The notes under the pieces are model-generated. The model searched no databases and had not been told where the DNA came from. It saw only the letters and a list, made by a program, of their open reading frames with translations. From the NCBI RefSeq assembly GCF_022698145.1, contig NZ_JALDAX010000005.1, forward strand, positions 496,001-560,000: 64,000 nt of DNA, in the 5' to 3' direction. The translations under genes and the position numbers were made by a program. Of the stretch, positions 32,977 to 41,276 are shown piece by piece. The stretch's first letter is position 1. Each line of letters starts with the position of its first letter. This DNA comes from Streptomyces spinosisporus (GTDB lineage: Bacteria > Actinomycetota > Actinomycetes > Streptomycetales > Streptomycetaceae).

Positions 32977-34224
32977 CTAGGCCAAGGCCCGGGCAAGGTA
33001 GGGGTTCGCTGCGGGGCGGACGCGCAGTCCGAGGGAGGCGGTGGCTGCGGCCAGGGTCATCGCGTACGAGTCGACGGCGCGCCGCACGTTCGGGGCGTCG
33101 AGGCCTGCTCCCGTCACCAGACGGTCGAGGTCGACGTAGGCGGACCGCACGATCTCGATCCACCGGTAGACACGCCAGTCCCGTAGCCAGTCCTTCGTGT
33201 ACTGGGCTGGAAGCAGCCTCTCCCAACGACGGAACATGCGGTCCCGGATCTCCGGCCGCGTGGGCGTCAGATGCATGTGCCGGACCAGGTCGTAGAGAGG
33301 GTCACCGACAAGGGCCATCTCCCAGTCGATGATCGTCAGGGCCAGGGCGTCGTCGCGGCGGACGAGGTTCCACGGGTTGAGGTCGCCGTGCAGCAGGGCC
33401 GGCGCCCGGTGGCTGACCGTGTGCCGTCTCAGGATCTGCGCCAGCCAGTCTGCGTCGGGCAGTCCCAGAACACGCGCCAGTTGCTGCGACTCCTTCGGCA
33501 ACCCCCGTACGAGTTCCACCAATTGATCGCTCAGCCAGCCGTAGAAGCGCCCCTGGCCGGCGAGCGGGTCGACCTGGAGGTAGTCGACTTTCGTCAGGGC
33601 ACAGAGCTGGTCGACCAGCTTGTCGGCCTCACGTGGCAGCAGGCCGTTCACCGGATGGTCGGGCGACTGGTGGTCACGATCGGGCCCGGCGTAGGTGTGG
33701 ATCGCGAAGCGTGAGCCTTCGTGGCTCCAGCCCAGCGCCAGGATCCTCGGAGCCGCCACCTCGACGTTCGACTTCTCGATGGCGCCCAGCACCGCATGCT
33801 CGGAGAGGAAGCCGCGCTCACGCCGCCGCACACCGGGCACCACACGCCTCACCACCACGCAGGAGTCATGGTCCGGCACCCTCACCACCGTGTTGACGTG
33901 GGCGGTCCCCTTGAACACGCGGCTGGCCGGTGCCGCGGCCTCGGCCCGAAGGGCATCGCTGACGGCCTGCTGGGGGAAGTCCGGGCGCTCGAGAACCCGC
34001 TCGTCACGCTGCCAGTCGGAGCCCAGGGTGTACAGGTTGAGCCCGCTGCCCGTACGGGAGGCCCGCCACCGGAAGAGGATCTGCTCGATCGCGCCCTCGC
34101 TCGGCACCTTCGCCAGCCGAAGCGGCTCCGCCGCGGCCTCCAGGGCACGCAGCACCGCCTGCGTCGCCGCGTCCAGGCCCTTCTGGTCGATCGGCCCCTC
34201 GAGGGTCTGGGCCGCGCGCATCAC
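32977..34224 (-). CDS. APH-fold phosphotransferase, first of three in tandem (long form)
   Basis: A 415-residue kinase-like protein. The N-terminal ~95 residues (GLDAATQAVLRALEAAAEPLRL) are extra relative to its neighbours. The kinase core has the catalytic loop LLHGDLNPWNLVRRDD and the metal-binding DWE motif IIDWEMALVGDPLYDLVRHM. APH/ChoK-like enzymes phosphorylate small molecules; substrate unknown, and nothing here specifically indicates an antibiotic. Its start is 6 nt after the stop of the next APH gene, forming an operon. Start is ATG 34222-34224 or the following ATG. Confidence 0.85.
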   Translation of the reverse strand: MMRAAQTLEGPIDQKGLDAATQAVLRALEAAAEPLRLAKVPSEGAIEQILFRWRASRTGSGLNLYTLGSDWQRDERVLERPDFPQQAVSDALRAEAAAPASRVFKGTAHVNTVVRVPDHDSCVVVRRVVPGVRRRERGFLSEHAVLGAIEKSNVEVAAPRILALGWSHEGSRFAIHTYAGPDRDHQSPDHPVNGLLPREADKLVDQLCALTKVDYLQVDPLAGQGRFYGWLSDQLVELVRGLPKESQQLARVLGLPDADWLAQILRRHTVSHRAPALLHGDLNPWNLVRRDDALALTIIDWEMALVGDPLYDLVRHMHLTPTRPEIRDRMFRRWERLLPAQYTKDWLRDWRVYRWIEIVRSAYVDLDRLVTGAGLDAPNVRRAVDSYAMTLAAATASLGLRVRPAANPYLARALA

Positions 34225-34230
34225 GTCGGG

Positions 34231-35067
34231 TTAGACGGACTGGGCTCGTTCGAAGGCGACGTAATGGCGCAGGTCCTTGGTCGCACCGTTCACGGCTGCC
34301 GGCCGGACCCTCTCCATGGCATCGGCCCACGCGGACACCACCTCGTCCCACTGGTGGTCGGGATACTGCATCCGGACCAGGTGAGTGGCCAGATCGTGCA
34401 GAGGGTCGCCGTAGGTGGCCAGCTCCCAGTCCACGCAGATGAGGGGCGAATCACCGCCGTACGACATGATCAGGTTGTCGCGGTGCAGGTCGGCGTGGAG
34501 CAGGCTGTAGGGACGCGCCGCCATGGCCGGTACCCGCTCGGCCAGCCGGCTCAACGCGTCCTCCGGGATGCCGAGCGCCGCGAACAGACTCTTGAAGGCC
34601 GGCCAGTTGGGCTTTCTGATGTGCGAGTCCGCCCGCATCGCGAACGTCCGCAGGAAACCCTGACTGTCCGTGTGGTCGCTGGGCCAGCCGGGCGGCAGTG
34701 GCGGCAGCTTCTTCACGGGCACCTGCGTCATTGCCGCGAGGAGGTCGGCCAGTGCCTTCATGAGCAGGGTGTCGACGGGCTTGCCGTTCCCGCAGACACT
34801 CGAAAGGGGTACGCCCTCCACGTAGCTGTGGATGGCGAATCCTCGCCCTTGGAACAGACATTCCGGCACGTGGGGGAGGACACCCTTGACGGCCCGAAGG
34901 ATCTCCGCCTCGTCCTCCCAGGTCCTGATCACCACAGGGAGAGCCTCAGTGCGCCGAATACGCACAGTGACAGAAGTGCCTAGATCACGATTTAACAACC
35001 GTGCCATGGGAACGGTCAGCGGCAGCACGTAGTTCTGGTTGTGAAAGCCATTGCTCGCCTGCCCCAT
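34231..35067 (-). CDS. APH-fold phosphotransferase, second in tandem; N-terminus probably frameshifted
   Basis: A 278-residue kinase-like protein from the ATG at 35065-35067. The core has LLHADLHRDNLIMS and CVDWELATYGDPLHDLATHL. The N-terminus starts abruptly at MGQASNGFHNQNYVL. In the adjacent frame an open segment beginning at ATG 35144-35146 reads MYGANPAPVSAVPSEVV and ends FAARRENG exactly at the GGGG run (complement of 35062-35065). Removing one G would join it to QASNGFHNQNYVL, giving ~304 residues. That hidden start also has TACGAT 6 nt upstream. The ATG used here has an AGGGA only 4 nt away. Paralogous to both flanking APH genes. Confidence 0.75.
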   Translation of the reverse strand: MGQASNGFHNQNYVLPLTVPMARLLNRDLGTSVTVRIRRTEALPVVIRTWEDEAEILRAVKGVLPHVPECLFQGRGFAIHSYVEGVPLSSVCGNGKPVDTLLMKALADLLAAMTQVPVKKLPPLPPGWPSDHTDSQGFLRTFAMRADSHIRKPNWPAFKSLFAALGIPEDALSRLAERVPAMAARPYSLLHADLHRDNLIMSYGGDSPLICVDWELATYGDPLHDLATHLVRMQYPDHQWDEVVSAWADAMERVRPAAVNGATKDLRHYVAFERAQSV

Positions 35068-35362
35068 TTTCCCTGCGCGCCGCGAAGACCTGATAGACGA
35101 CCTCAGACGGCACCGCGCTGACGGGCGCAGGGTTCGCGCCGTACATGCACCAATCGTAGGCCTCGTTAGAACAATAAATATGAACACCCTCCCTGGCCAA
35201 GGAAGAGCGAGCAAAAGGTGCACCCACAGGCCACTCCGGGTGTGCTCGAGCTGTCGGCAGAGCCAGGATCCAAGCATACGAACATACGACCAAGTCGCAC
35301 ATGTGATGCCTGTGGTCTCAGTGGTGGTCTCAGCGGTATTGGTGACTTGGTGTCAAAAGTTG

Positions 35363-36481
35363 TCAGAAGCGGTCAGGTTCAGGCGCGCTAGACACTCTTT
35401 CCGCCATTGGCTGGTCTTGTGTCCGTAGCCAGCGAGTGAGCGCACTCGTGATCTCTGAATGACTCCGCGTCCTGTCGAGGCCGAGCGGCTCGGCCGCATT
35501 CTCCAGAATCTTCTGGAGTCTCCAGGCCTCCCACGGGAGGCGGCGCACCCGGTTGAAGCTCGTTTCCTCATGAAGAGACAACGCGATACGAATGACATCC
35601 GTGAATACCGACTGCGCCCGCTTGAAGTCGAGGATCAGCGGCAGATCATTTTCCCAACCGTATGAGCTTCCGGACCGGATGCCTTCGACGACTCTGCACC
35701 ATTCCTGAGTCATCCGGTTCTTCTGATCCTCCGGGTAGCGCATCAGGTAGAGATGGGTTGCCAGATCGTAGAGAGGATCACCCAACATCGCCAACTCCCA
35801 GTCGATAGCCCAGAGAAGGCCTTGAGAATCGACGACCATGTTCTTGCGATGCAAATCCGCATGGAGAAGACAGAAAGGACGCCTCCGCAACCCGCTCACG
35901 CTCTTTCTGAGCCGAGCGAAGGACTCCCTGTACTCGATTCCCAGCTCCCCGAACAGACCGGCGAACCGAGCACTGTTCTTCGTGTAGACGTTGTCTTCGA
36001 TGAAGACGATCAGCCGTTCCAGGAAGCCGTCTGTGTCGCCGTCATCGGGGCGATCCTTCTCCTCGCAGCGGCGCTCCACGCTGAGCATGTCCGGGGTGAT
36101 CCGCACCATCTCCCGGAAGAGGTCCAGGATCTGGTCGAACACCGCGTCGGTGACGCGTCGGCCGGCCCAGCGACGAGACCTGAGCGTCCGCCCCTCGATG
36201 AACCCCTGCATGCTCATGCCCGCCACGTCGAGGATGTCGGGAATGCGCGTGACATGACCCTTTAGAGCACGAAGGAGTTGCTCCTCCGACCTGAAGCACC
36301 GCCGGTCGTACCAAAGGATCTCGGCGCGCGGCTCCCGGAACTTGACGGTCCGTGATCCGTCCGGGAGAGCCAGCACATAGGTCTCGTGGTGGTACCCCTT
36401 GAGGGGGCCCTTCAGCACGCTCGCGTCACGGCTCACCTGCTCGGCTCGCTGCCGAGTGCCGGAGACCAGTTGGGGAGTCAT
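35363..36481 (-). CDS. APH-fold phosphotransferase, third in tandem
   Basis: A 372-residue kinase-like protein. An ATP-lid segment near LPDGSRTVKFREPRAEILWY is followed by the catalytic loop LLHADLHRKNMVVD and AIDWELAMLGDPLYDLATHLYLMRYP, nearly the same phrases as in its downstream neighbour, so the pair arose by duplication. The C-terminal ~100 residues (HEETSFNRVRRLPWEAWRLQKIL) are unique. Base composition is visibly more A/T rich than the window average. The ATG at 36479-36481 was chosen over a TTG ten codons upstream; neither has a good ribosome site. It is divergent from a HAD phosphatase gene, a possible kinase/phosphatase pair. Confidence 0.82.
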   Translation of the reverse strand: MTPQLVSGTRQRAEQVSRDASVLKGPLKGYHHETYVLALPDGSRTVKFREPRAEILWYDRRCFRSEEQLLRALKGHVTRIPDILDVAGMSMQGFIEGRTLRSRRWAGRRVTDAVFDQILDLFREMVRITPDMLSVERRCEEKDRPDDGDTDGFLERLIVFIEDNVYTKNSARFAGLFGELGIEYRESFARLRKSVSGLRRRPFCLLHADLHRKNMVVDSQGLLWAIDWELAMLGDPLYDLATHLYLMRYPEDQKNRMTQEWCRVVEGIRSGSSYGWENDLPLILDFKRAQSVFTDVIRIALSLHEETSFNRVRRLPWEAWRLQKILENAAEPLGLDRTRSHSEITSALTRWLRTQDQPMAERVSSAPEPDRF

Positions 36482-36724
36482 TCTCAGAGTGCAACCGTTC
36501 CGAGGAACCAACGGGGTAAGGGGTGACGCACATTACTCCTGTGACGTCAAGTAGCGACGAAGAACCCCTGCATTGGGCAGTCCCATCGCCGTGACGGGCG
36601 ATCCTGCGCAAGGGCGACCGAGTCCCGCAAGGGGTGAACATACGTTCAGGCCCAGTCCTGACCTGTGGCGTTGGTAACGCAGAACACTTTTGGGACAGAC
36701 TGTCGCCTCGACCGAGGAGGCCTG

Positions 36725-37486
36725 TTGGCAGACGTGACCGAAGACCAGGATGCGGTGGTGGACCTACTTGGTTCCACGCGGGCCGTCCTCTTCGACTTCG
36801 ACGGCCCGATCTGCGATCTCTTCGGGGCCGCATCCACTGCCCACGTTGCTGACAGGGTCAAGCAGGAGGCCCGTCGGGAGTGGAAGGGGCTCGACCCCAG
36901 CGTCGAAACCTGCGACGACTCGCACGGCATCCTGCGCGTTCTTCGGGAGATGTACGACGGGTGCAGCCCAGCACCCACCGACCTTCCACTCAGACTGGCA
37001 GAGAAAATCGTCGCAGAATTCGAGTCCCTGGCGGGTGTGACCGCGAAGAAGGCGCCACACGTCGTCCCCCTCGTGGACCTGCTCCTCGAACTAGGCATCC
37101 GTCTGGTGATCGTGAGCAACAATGCGGAGAGCCCGATTCAGGAGTACCTCGAAGAGCACGGCATGAAGAGCAAGTTCGAGATGATTTCCGGCCGGGATCC
37201 GTACAACGCGAACCTGATGAAACCGCATCCCCATTGCGTGGAGCGTGCTCTCGATCACCTTTCACTGCCACCTTCTTCCTGCCTCCTGATCGGAGATCAG
37301 CTCACCGACCTCACAGCGGCGCAGAAAGCTGGAACGCTATTCCTCGGGTACACCCAGAACGAGGTCCGGGCCAAGGAGATGAAACACAACGGTGCGAATG
37401 CCGTGGTCTCCTCGCACCTTGCTCTCATTACGGCTGCTCGAGAACTTCTCGCTCGCCGGAGAGCGTCGGCTGCGCCGGCTCGGTGA
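36725..37486 (+). CDS. HAD-family hydrolase, DevB paralogue
   Basis: A ~253-residue HAD phosphatase with motif I VLFDFDGPICDLFG, motif II IVSNNAESP, the Lys in NLMKPHPHC and motif IV LIGDQLTDLTAAQKAG; a helical cap lies between motifs I and II. Motif I and the C-terminal half closely match the DevB-like HAD encoded at 39561-40301. Start is uncertain: a GAGGAGG site (36714-36720) precedes TTG at 36725 (4 nt) and GTG at 36734 (13 nt). The last 59 nt overlap the convergent GntR gene. Likely acts on a small phosphorylated metabolite. Confidence 0.85.
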   Translation: MADVTEDQDAVVDLLGSTRAVLFDFDGPICDLFGAASTAHVADRVKQEARREWKGLDPSVETCDDSHGILRVLREMYDGCSPAPTDLPLRLAEKIVAEFESLAGVTAKKAPHVVPLVDLLLELGIRLVIVSNNAESPIQEYLEEHGMKSKFEMISGRDPYNANLMKPHPHCVERALDHLSLPPSSCLLIGDQLTDLTAAQKAGTLFLGYTQNEVRAKEMKHNGANAVVSSHLALITAARELLARRRASAAPAR

Positions 37487-38348
37487 GGAGATCCCAGGCG
37501 GAGTCGAACCAGTCCTGCCAGCTGTTCACGAACACCGTTCCCTGAGAATTTGAATTATCGTCCTTCACGTGGTGTGTGAGTCCGGCAGCTGGACCGACCA
37601 CGTCGAGAGCGTCCTCGATCTCCCCGCCCTCTTCCAGCACTATGGTTCGCTTCTTGGCCTTGTAGGGGCCGAGCACTGCCTCAGTTCCGTTGAGGAGATA
37701 GAGCTTGAACGGCGGTATCAACTGCACCCTACGGATTTCCAGGCCAGCAGAGGACACCAGTTCTTCCGCTTCTAGACTGCGCAGCACGGAGCGTACGGAG
37801 GTGGTGTACCTCCTCAAGAGCCCTAAATACCGCTCTCTCAAAACGTCATCCTGGCGGCCATCTTCGGTGCGCCAATAGGGAAGCCAGAGTGATTCAGAAG
37901 GCAGCAGCATGCGCAGGGCGATGCGCTTGGGGGCGATCTGCCCGCCCCGTATCCGCTCCGCCTGCAGACGAAGGTGCGCCTCCAGCGACTCGGAGGTCAG
38001 CGTGAAGACGTCCATGGTCACCGTGGACCGTTCAAATGCGTGCTCGATGATCGGCCGCAAGCTGACCATTCCGTCGGCACTCTTGCTGCTCGTCGGGGAG
38101 TGGACCTGCTGCACCCAGACGACCTTGGAACCCTGCCCCTGACGGGTCTTGATCCAGCCGTCGTTCATCAGCTCCCTGAGCACGCGCTGCACCGTATCGC
38201 GGGAGACGTTGAACTCCTTGGCCAGCTCACGCTGCGCAGGCAGGAACGACTCGAGGGGATAGGTTCCGTCGGCCATACGCGCCCGCAGCGCACCCGCGAC
38301 GCGCTCGAATTCCCTGCCGCCGCCATCGCCGATACTGCCCTCGCTCAC
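37428..38348 (-). CDS. DevA-like GntR regulator (copy 1), divergent from a small membrane gene
   Basis: A 306-residue regulator with N-terminal GntR winged helix (about 15-80; FLPAQRELAKEFNVSRDTVQRVLRELMNDGWIKTRQGQGSKVV) and a ~210-residue C-terminal domain shared with the other three GntR proteins here: DVFTLTSESLEAHLRLQAERI, IALRMLLPSES, FKLYLLNGTEAVLGPY and WQDWFDSAWDLL. The GTG at 38346-38348 was chosen because TACTGT lies exactly 6 nt upstream, as in the other two divergent paralogues, suggesting a leaderless mRNA; an in-frame TTG at 38396 overlaps the upstream palindrome. Two palindromes lie between it and the small membrane gene at 38519. Confidence 0.85.
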   Translation of the reverse strand: MSEGSIGDGGGREFERVAGALRARMADGTYPLESFLPAQRELAKEFNVSRDTVQRVLRELMNDGWIKTRQGQGSKVVWVQQVHSPTSSKSADGMVSLRPIIEHAFERSTVTMDVFTLTSESLEAHLRLQAERIRGGQIAPKRIALRMLLPSESLWLPYWRTEDGRQDDVLRERYLGLLRRYTTSVRSVLRSLEAEELVSSAGLEIRRVQLIPPFKLYLLNGTEAVLGPYKAKKRTIVLEEGGEIEDALDVVGPAAGLTHHVKDDNSNSQGTVFVNSWQDWFDSAWDLLTEPAQPTLSGEREVLEQP

Positions 38349-38389
38349 ACGGCGACAGTACCCCTCCTCGGCCTCTGGCGAACCATTTT

Positions 38390-38417
38390 CAGTCAAGTCG
38401 GCAGCCCAACTTGACTG
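38390..38417. promoter_or_regulatory. Palindromic operator, 9-bp arms with 10-bp spacer
   Basis: CAGTCAAGT (38390-38398) and its exact complement ACTTGACTG (38409-38417), upstream of the -10 of GntR copy 1. Candidate autoregulatory operator. Confidence 0.65.
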
Positions 38418-38462
38418 CTGGTTAAGGGATCAACAAGCCGGGAAGAACCAGATTACGTCAAG

Positions 38463-38478
38463 CAGTCCAATTGGACTG
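38463..38478. promoter_or_regulatory. 16-bp perfect palindrome CAGTCCAATTGGACTG
   Basis: Perfect, without spacer, and flanked by TCAAG (38458-38462) and CTTGA (38482-38486), so the symmetry extends over 29 bp. It lies 41 nt before the small membrane gene start at 38519 and shares the CAGTC arm with the palindrome at 38390. Confidence 0.7.
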
Positions 38479-38518
38479 GAACTTGATCGCTTCTCAGGAA
38501 GTGTTCGCTGGGGGTGTC

Positions 38519-38701
38519 ATGATCGCCTTGCAACTGCTGTGCACCGTCTTCCTCATGGGGCTGGACCAGTTGTTTCAGTCCCGGTTCGGCGCACTCGGCA
38601 TCCTGTGCCTGTTCCTCCTCGGAGTCGGAGTCCGGGCGCGGAACACGGCATGCCTTTCTGTCGGCGCCGTGGTCTTCGTCCTGCTGATGACACAGGCCTA
38701 G
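38519..38701 (+). CDS. Small membrane protein paired with GntR copy 1
   Basis: A 60-residue protein with two or three hydrophobic stretches: MIALQLLCTVFLMG, LGILCLFLLGVGV and VGAVVFVLLM. It shares with the 41383 and 42713 products the layout G(L/F)(D/E)Q at residue ~15, a charged/aromatic loop, LxVGxxAxN and GAVxxxLL. Family and function unknown. The ATG at 38519 follows GGGGG. Its TAG overlaps the stop of the convergent GntR copy 2 by three bases. Palindromes upstream imply control by GntR copy 1. Confidence 0.72.
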   Translation: MIALQLLCTVFLMGLDQLFQSRFGALGILCLFLLGVGVRARNTACLSVGAVVFVLLMTQA

Positions 38702-39564
38702 CCGGCCAGCCGATCCCACACCGAGTCGAACCAGCTCTGCATGCTGTCGACGAACACCGAGCCGGGAGAGTCGGGGTCGGTGTCCTGCACGTGATGAGTG
38801 AGCGTGGCCCCCAGCCCCAGGACGTCAAGAGCTGCCACCACCTCGCCGGGCTCGAACTCGATCTGACGCTCAATCACCTCGTACATGCCGTGCAGCGCTT
38901 CGACGCCGTTGAGCAGATACAGCTTGAACGTCGGGATCAGCGGCGCGTAGCGGATCTCGAGGTCGACTTCGTCGACCAGCTTCTCCGTCGTCAGATCCTG
39001 CAGCAGGCCGCGCAGAGAGTCCGTGTGCCGCTGCGTGATGGCGTTCAAGCGCTGCCGTGGACGCGGGTCGTCCTTGTCGTCGCTGAGCCGCGGATAGGGC
39101 AGGGGCAGCTCGGTGTCGGGCAGCACCATGCGCAGAGTGATGCGCTGCGGTTTGATCACGCGGCCGTGAATGCGCTCGGCCTGCAGACGGATATGCGCAT
39201 CCAGGGACTCCGAGGTCAACGTGAAGACGTCCAGGCTGACTTCGGGCTGCTCGAAGGCCTCGCTGATGAGCGGCCCCAGCGTTATGCCACGCCGCGTCCT
39301 GCTGGCTTTGGGAGTCGACGACTGGATGCGCTGGATCTTGACCACTCGTGACCCACTGCCCTGCCGCGACTCGATCCAGCCTTCGTTGGCCAACTCCCGC
39401 AGTGCGCGCTGAACCGTGTCCCGGGAGACTCCGAACTCCTCGGCCAGATCACGCTGCGAGGGCAGAAAGTGTCCCAACGCGTATGTGTTGTCGGTCATCC
39501 GGGCGCGGAGCTCGTCGGACACCCGCTGGAACTCCCTGCCCTCTTTCCGCGGTTCCGCGTTCAC
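38698..39564 (-). CDS. DevA-like GntR regulator (copy 2), co-transcribed with devB
   Basis: A 288-residue GntR regulator with winged helix (FLPSQRDLAEEFGVSRDTVQRALRELANEGWIESRQGSGSRVV) and the same C-terminal sensor domain as copy 1 (DVFTLTSESLDAHIRLQAERI, FKLYLLNGVEALHGMY, MQSWFDSVWDRL); copies 1 and 2 form one subgroup and DevA/DevE another. The GTG at 39562-39564 overlaps the devB stop by 3 nt (GTGA), the best evidence for the start; another GTG lies five codons upstream. It is the third gene of the operon devA-devB-copy 2 and has no small membrane gene of its own. Confidence 0.85.
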   Translation of the reverse strand: MNAEPRKEGREFQRVSDELRARMTDNTYALGHFLPSQRDLAEEFGVSRDTVQRALRELANEGWIESRQGSGSRVVKIQRIQSSTPKASRTRRGITLGPLISEAFEQPEVSLDVFTLTSESLDAHIRLQAERIHGRVIKPQRITLRMVLPDTELPLPYPRLSDDKDDPRPRQRLNAITQRHTDSLRGLLQDLTTEKLVDEVDLEIRYAPLIPTFKLYLLNGVEALHGMYEVIERQIEFEPGEVVAALDVLGLGATLTHHVQDTDPDSPGSVFVDSMQSWFDSVWDRLAG

Positions 39565-40301
39565 GAGACGTGATCCCACAGCACCCGCAACACCGGCAGC
39601 AACGACCCGACGATATGGCGAGCGCCCTCGACCTTCAACTGCTGTGCCTTGTGGGCGTTACGCGCGTAGCCCAGAAACGGCACCCCGGCCTCCTTCGCCG
39701 CCCTCAGGTCGGTCGGAGAGTCGCCAATCATCAATGCGGCGTCAGGAGCGGCCCCCATCGCGTTCAGGGCTCGATTGAGGCAGTGCGGGTTCGGCTTCAG
39801 GAGATCAAGGTCGTTGGTACGGCCGTAGACATGTGGGGAGAAGCAGTCGGACAGGCCACGGCCGGAGAGGTAGTCGGAGACTGTGCGGGGGGAGTTGTTG
39901 GTGGCCACTGCAAGCCGACTACCGACGGCGGACCAGGTGCGTATCAGGGGATCGGCGTATTCCGTCGGCATCGCCGAGGTGATCGCCTTGAGCTCCTGCT
40001 GAGTGAGTCTCTCCTCGAGCTCGGCCACCAGATCGCTGTGTGGATGGCGCCGGTTGACGGCGTACAGCACGGCCATTGGGTCCGGATGGCTCCGTTCCTC
40101 CTCGGTCAGCAGCTCGCGCAGCCCCTGTCGCTCCAGCCAGGCGACGAGATCTTTCGCCACCTCTTCCGCCGTGTGCCCTGCGAACAATCGACAGATCGGG
40201 CCATCGAAGTCGAACAGGACAAAACGGGCTCTGGTGACCAGTTCTCGCAGGTTGCCTGCCTCTACTGCCACCGGTTCAGTCTGCTTCGCATCAGGTGTCA
40301 C
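39561..40301 (-). CDS. devB: HAD-family phosphatase DevB
   Basis: A 246-residue HAD hydrolase with motif I FVLFDFDGPICRLFAG, motif II AVATNNSPR, Lys in LLKPNPHC and motif IV LMIGDSPTDLRAAKEAG. In S. coelicolor the gene directly downstream of devA encodes such a putative hydrolase (devB) and is needed for normal development; the position here is identical. Its GTG at 40299-40301 shares one base with the devA stop, indicating translational coupling. Substrate unknown. The paralogue at 36725 suggests family expansion. Confidence 0.82.
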   Translation of the reverse strand: MTPDAKQTEPVAVEAGNLRELVTRARFVLFDFDGPICRLFAGHTAEEVAKDLVAWLERQGLRELLTEEERSHPDPMAVLYAVNRRHPHSDLVAELEERLTQQELKAITSAMPTEYADPLIRTWSAVGSRLAVATNNSPRTVSDYLSGRGLSDCFSPHVYGRTNDLDLLKPNPHCLNRALNAMGAAPDAALMIGDSPTDLRAAKEAGVPFLGYARNAHKAQQLKVEGARHIVGSLLPVLRVLWDHVS

Positions 40302-41173
40302 TAGGAGAGTGTCAGGTCCGTCGTGATGGTTTCCCAGAGGGCGTCGAACCACTTCTGGGATTCCTCCACAAACGCCTCGTCGCGCTGGCCTGCCCGCTTC
40401 TCGAAGGAGAAGAGGAGCGACTCGGTGCCGAGGACGTCGTACATGTCCATCGTGCCGGAGTCCGTGGGCTCCTCCCGGCGCGTGATCATGTAGTACGCGA
40501 CCAGCGCCTCCGCGCCGTTGAGCAGGTACAGCTTCACGGGTGGGGTGAAGGGCAGGGCGCGGAATCTCACGTTGACGTCGACGTTGTGGGAGAAGCGCAG
40601 GGAGCGGAGGTTGTGGCGCAGCACGTGGCCCTGTGAGTTGCGCTGGGCGAGCCATCGCTCATGGACCGCGTCGTCGTCGGAGCGCCCCTCGACCGGGACG
40701 GGAAAGGCGAGGGAGATGTCGCGTGAGGGCAGCAGGATGCGGACGTCGATCGACTTCGGGCGGATGCGGCCCTCGTGGATCAAGCGAATCGGTTCCCCCA
40801 TGGCCAGCATCAGGGTCTCGGCGGTGAGGCATGCGGCGTCGACCCGTACGTTCTGTGCCGTGAACGCCTCCGTGAGTCGCGGAGCCAGCCCGACCATCGT
40901 CGGTTGCGGCTCGCCGACCTGCGCCGGCGGCTCCGCGATCCGTGGTGGGCTTCCCTTGCTCACATTGCTCAGCAACCCGTCTTCCTGGAGGGCGCGCAGG
41001 GCCTGGCGGACGGTGCCTCGTTCGACTCCGAACTCGTCGGCCAGTTCGGCCTGGGTGGGCAGGCGGTCTCCTGCCTTGAGGTCTCCGGCGCGGATACGTT
41101 CCCGCAGGATGTCGGCGATCTCCTGGGGCGAGAGTCTTCTGCTGCCGTTCACTGCCACGTTCTCCTGGGTCAC
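40301..41173 (-). CDS. devA: Developmental GntR-family regulator DevA
   Basis: A 290-residue regulator. The GntR winged helix (about 12-80) has LPTQAELADEFGVERGTVRQALRALQEDGLLSNVSKG; the sensor domain has LTAETLMLAMGEPIRLIHEGRIRPKSIDVRILLPSRDI, VKLYLLNGAEALVAYY and SQKWFDALWETI. It matches the DevA group, GntR proteins required for aerial hyphae and sporulation in S. coelicolor, and it has devB downstream as there. The GTG at 41171-41173 is preceded by TAGCGT and exactly 6 nt with no ribosome site, suggesting a leaderless mRNA. A GAGTTG half-site abuts that -10, fitting autoregulation. A later GTG (41152) with AGGAG is the alternative start. Confidence 0.85.
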   Translation of the reverse strand: MTQENVAVNGSRRLSPQEIADILRERIRAGDLKAGDRLPTQAELADEFGVERGTVRQALRALQEDGLLSNVSKGSPPRIAEPPAQVGEPQPTMVGLAPRLTEAFTAQNVRVDAACLTAETLMLAMGEPIRLIHEGRIRPKSIDVRILLPSRDISLAFPVPVEGRSDDDAVHERWLAQRNSQGHVLRHNLRSLRFSHNVDVNVRFRALPFTPPVKLYLLNGAEALVAYYMITRREEPTDSGTMDMYDVLGTESLLFSFEKRAGQRDEAFVEESQKWFDALWETITTDLTLS

Positions 41174-41259
41174 AACCAAACGCTACAACTCAGATCCATC
41201 TACAGGGAGTTGTTGGTGACTTGTTTATGAGTAGGCGCCAAGTGGGGACAACTAAAACA

Positions 41260-41276
41260 GAGTTGGTTGCCAACTC
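41260..41276. promoter_or_regulatory. Palindrome GAGTTGG-TTG-CCAACTC upstream of the small membrane gene
   Basis: Perfect 7-bp arms with a 3-nt spacer, immediately after a possible -10 (TAAAAC, 41253-41258). A further GAGTTGG half-site lies at 41281-41287, GAGTTG at 41207-41212, and CAACTC at 41186-41191 next to the devA -10. Most likely the DevA operator. Confidence 0.7.

Noticed and set aside
34985-35302. Independent minus-strand gene upstream of APH copy 2
   Set aside because: Its last conserved-looking part joins the APH frame at a G run, so it is better explained as the frameshifted N-terminus of that gene.
32977-36481. Aminoglycoside resistance genes
   Set aside because: The APH fold is shared by many metabolite kinases; the context is developmental regulators and a phosphatase, with no resistance or biosynthesis genes.
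36512-36724. tRNA-like or attachment site in the APH/HAD spacer
   Set aside because: No TPsiC-like segment or acceptor-stem pairing was found, and no integrase is nearby.
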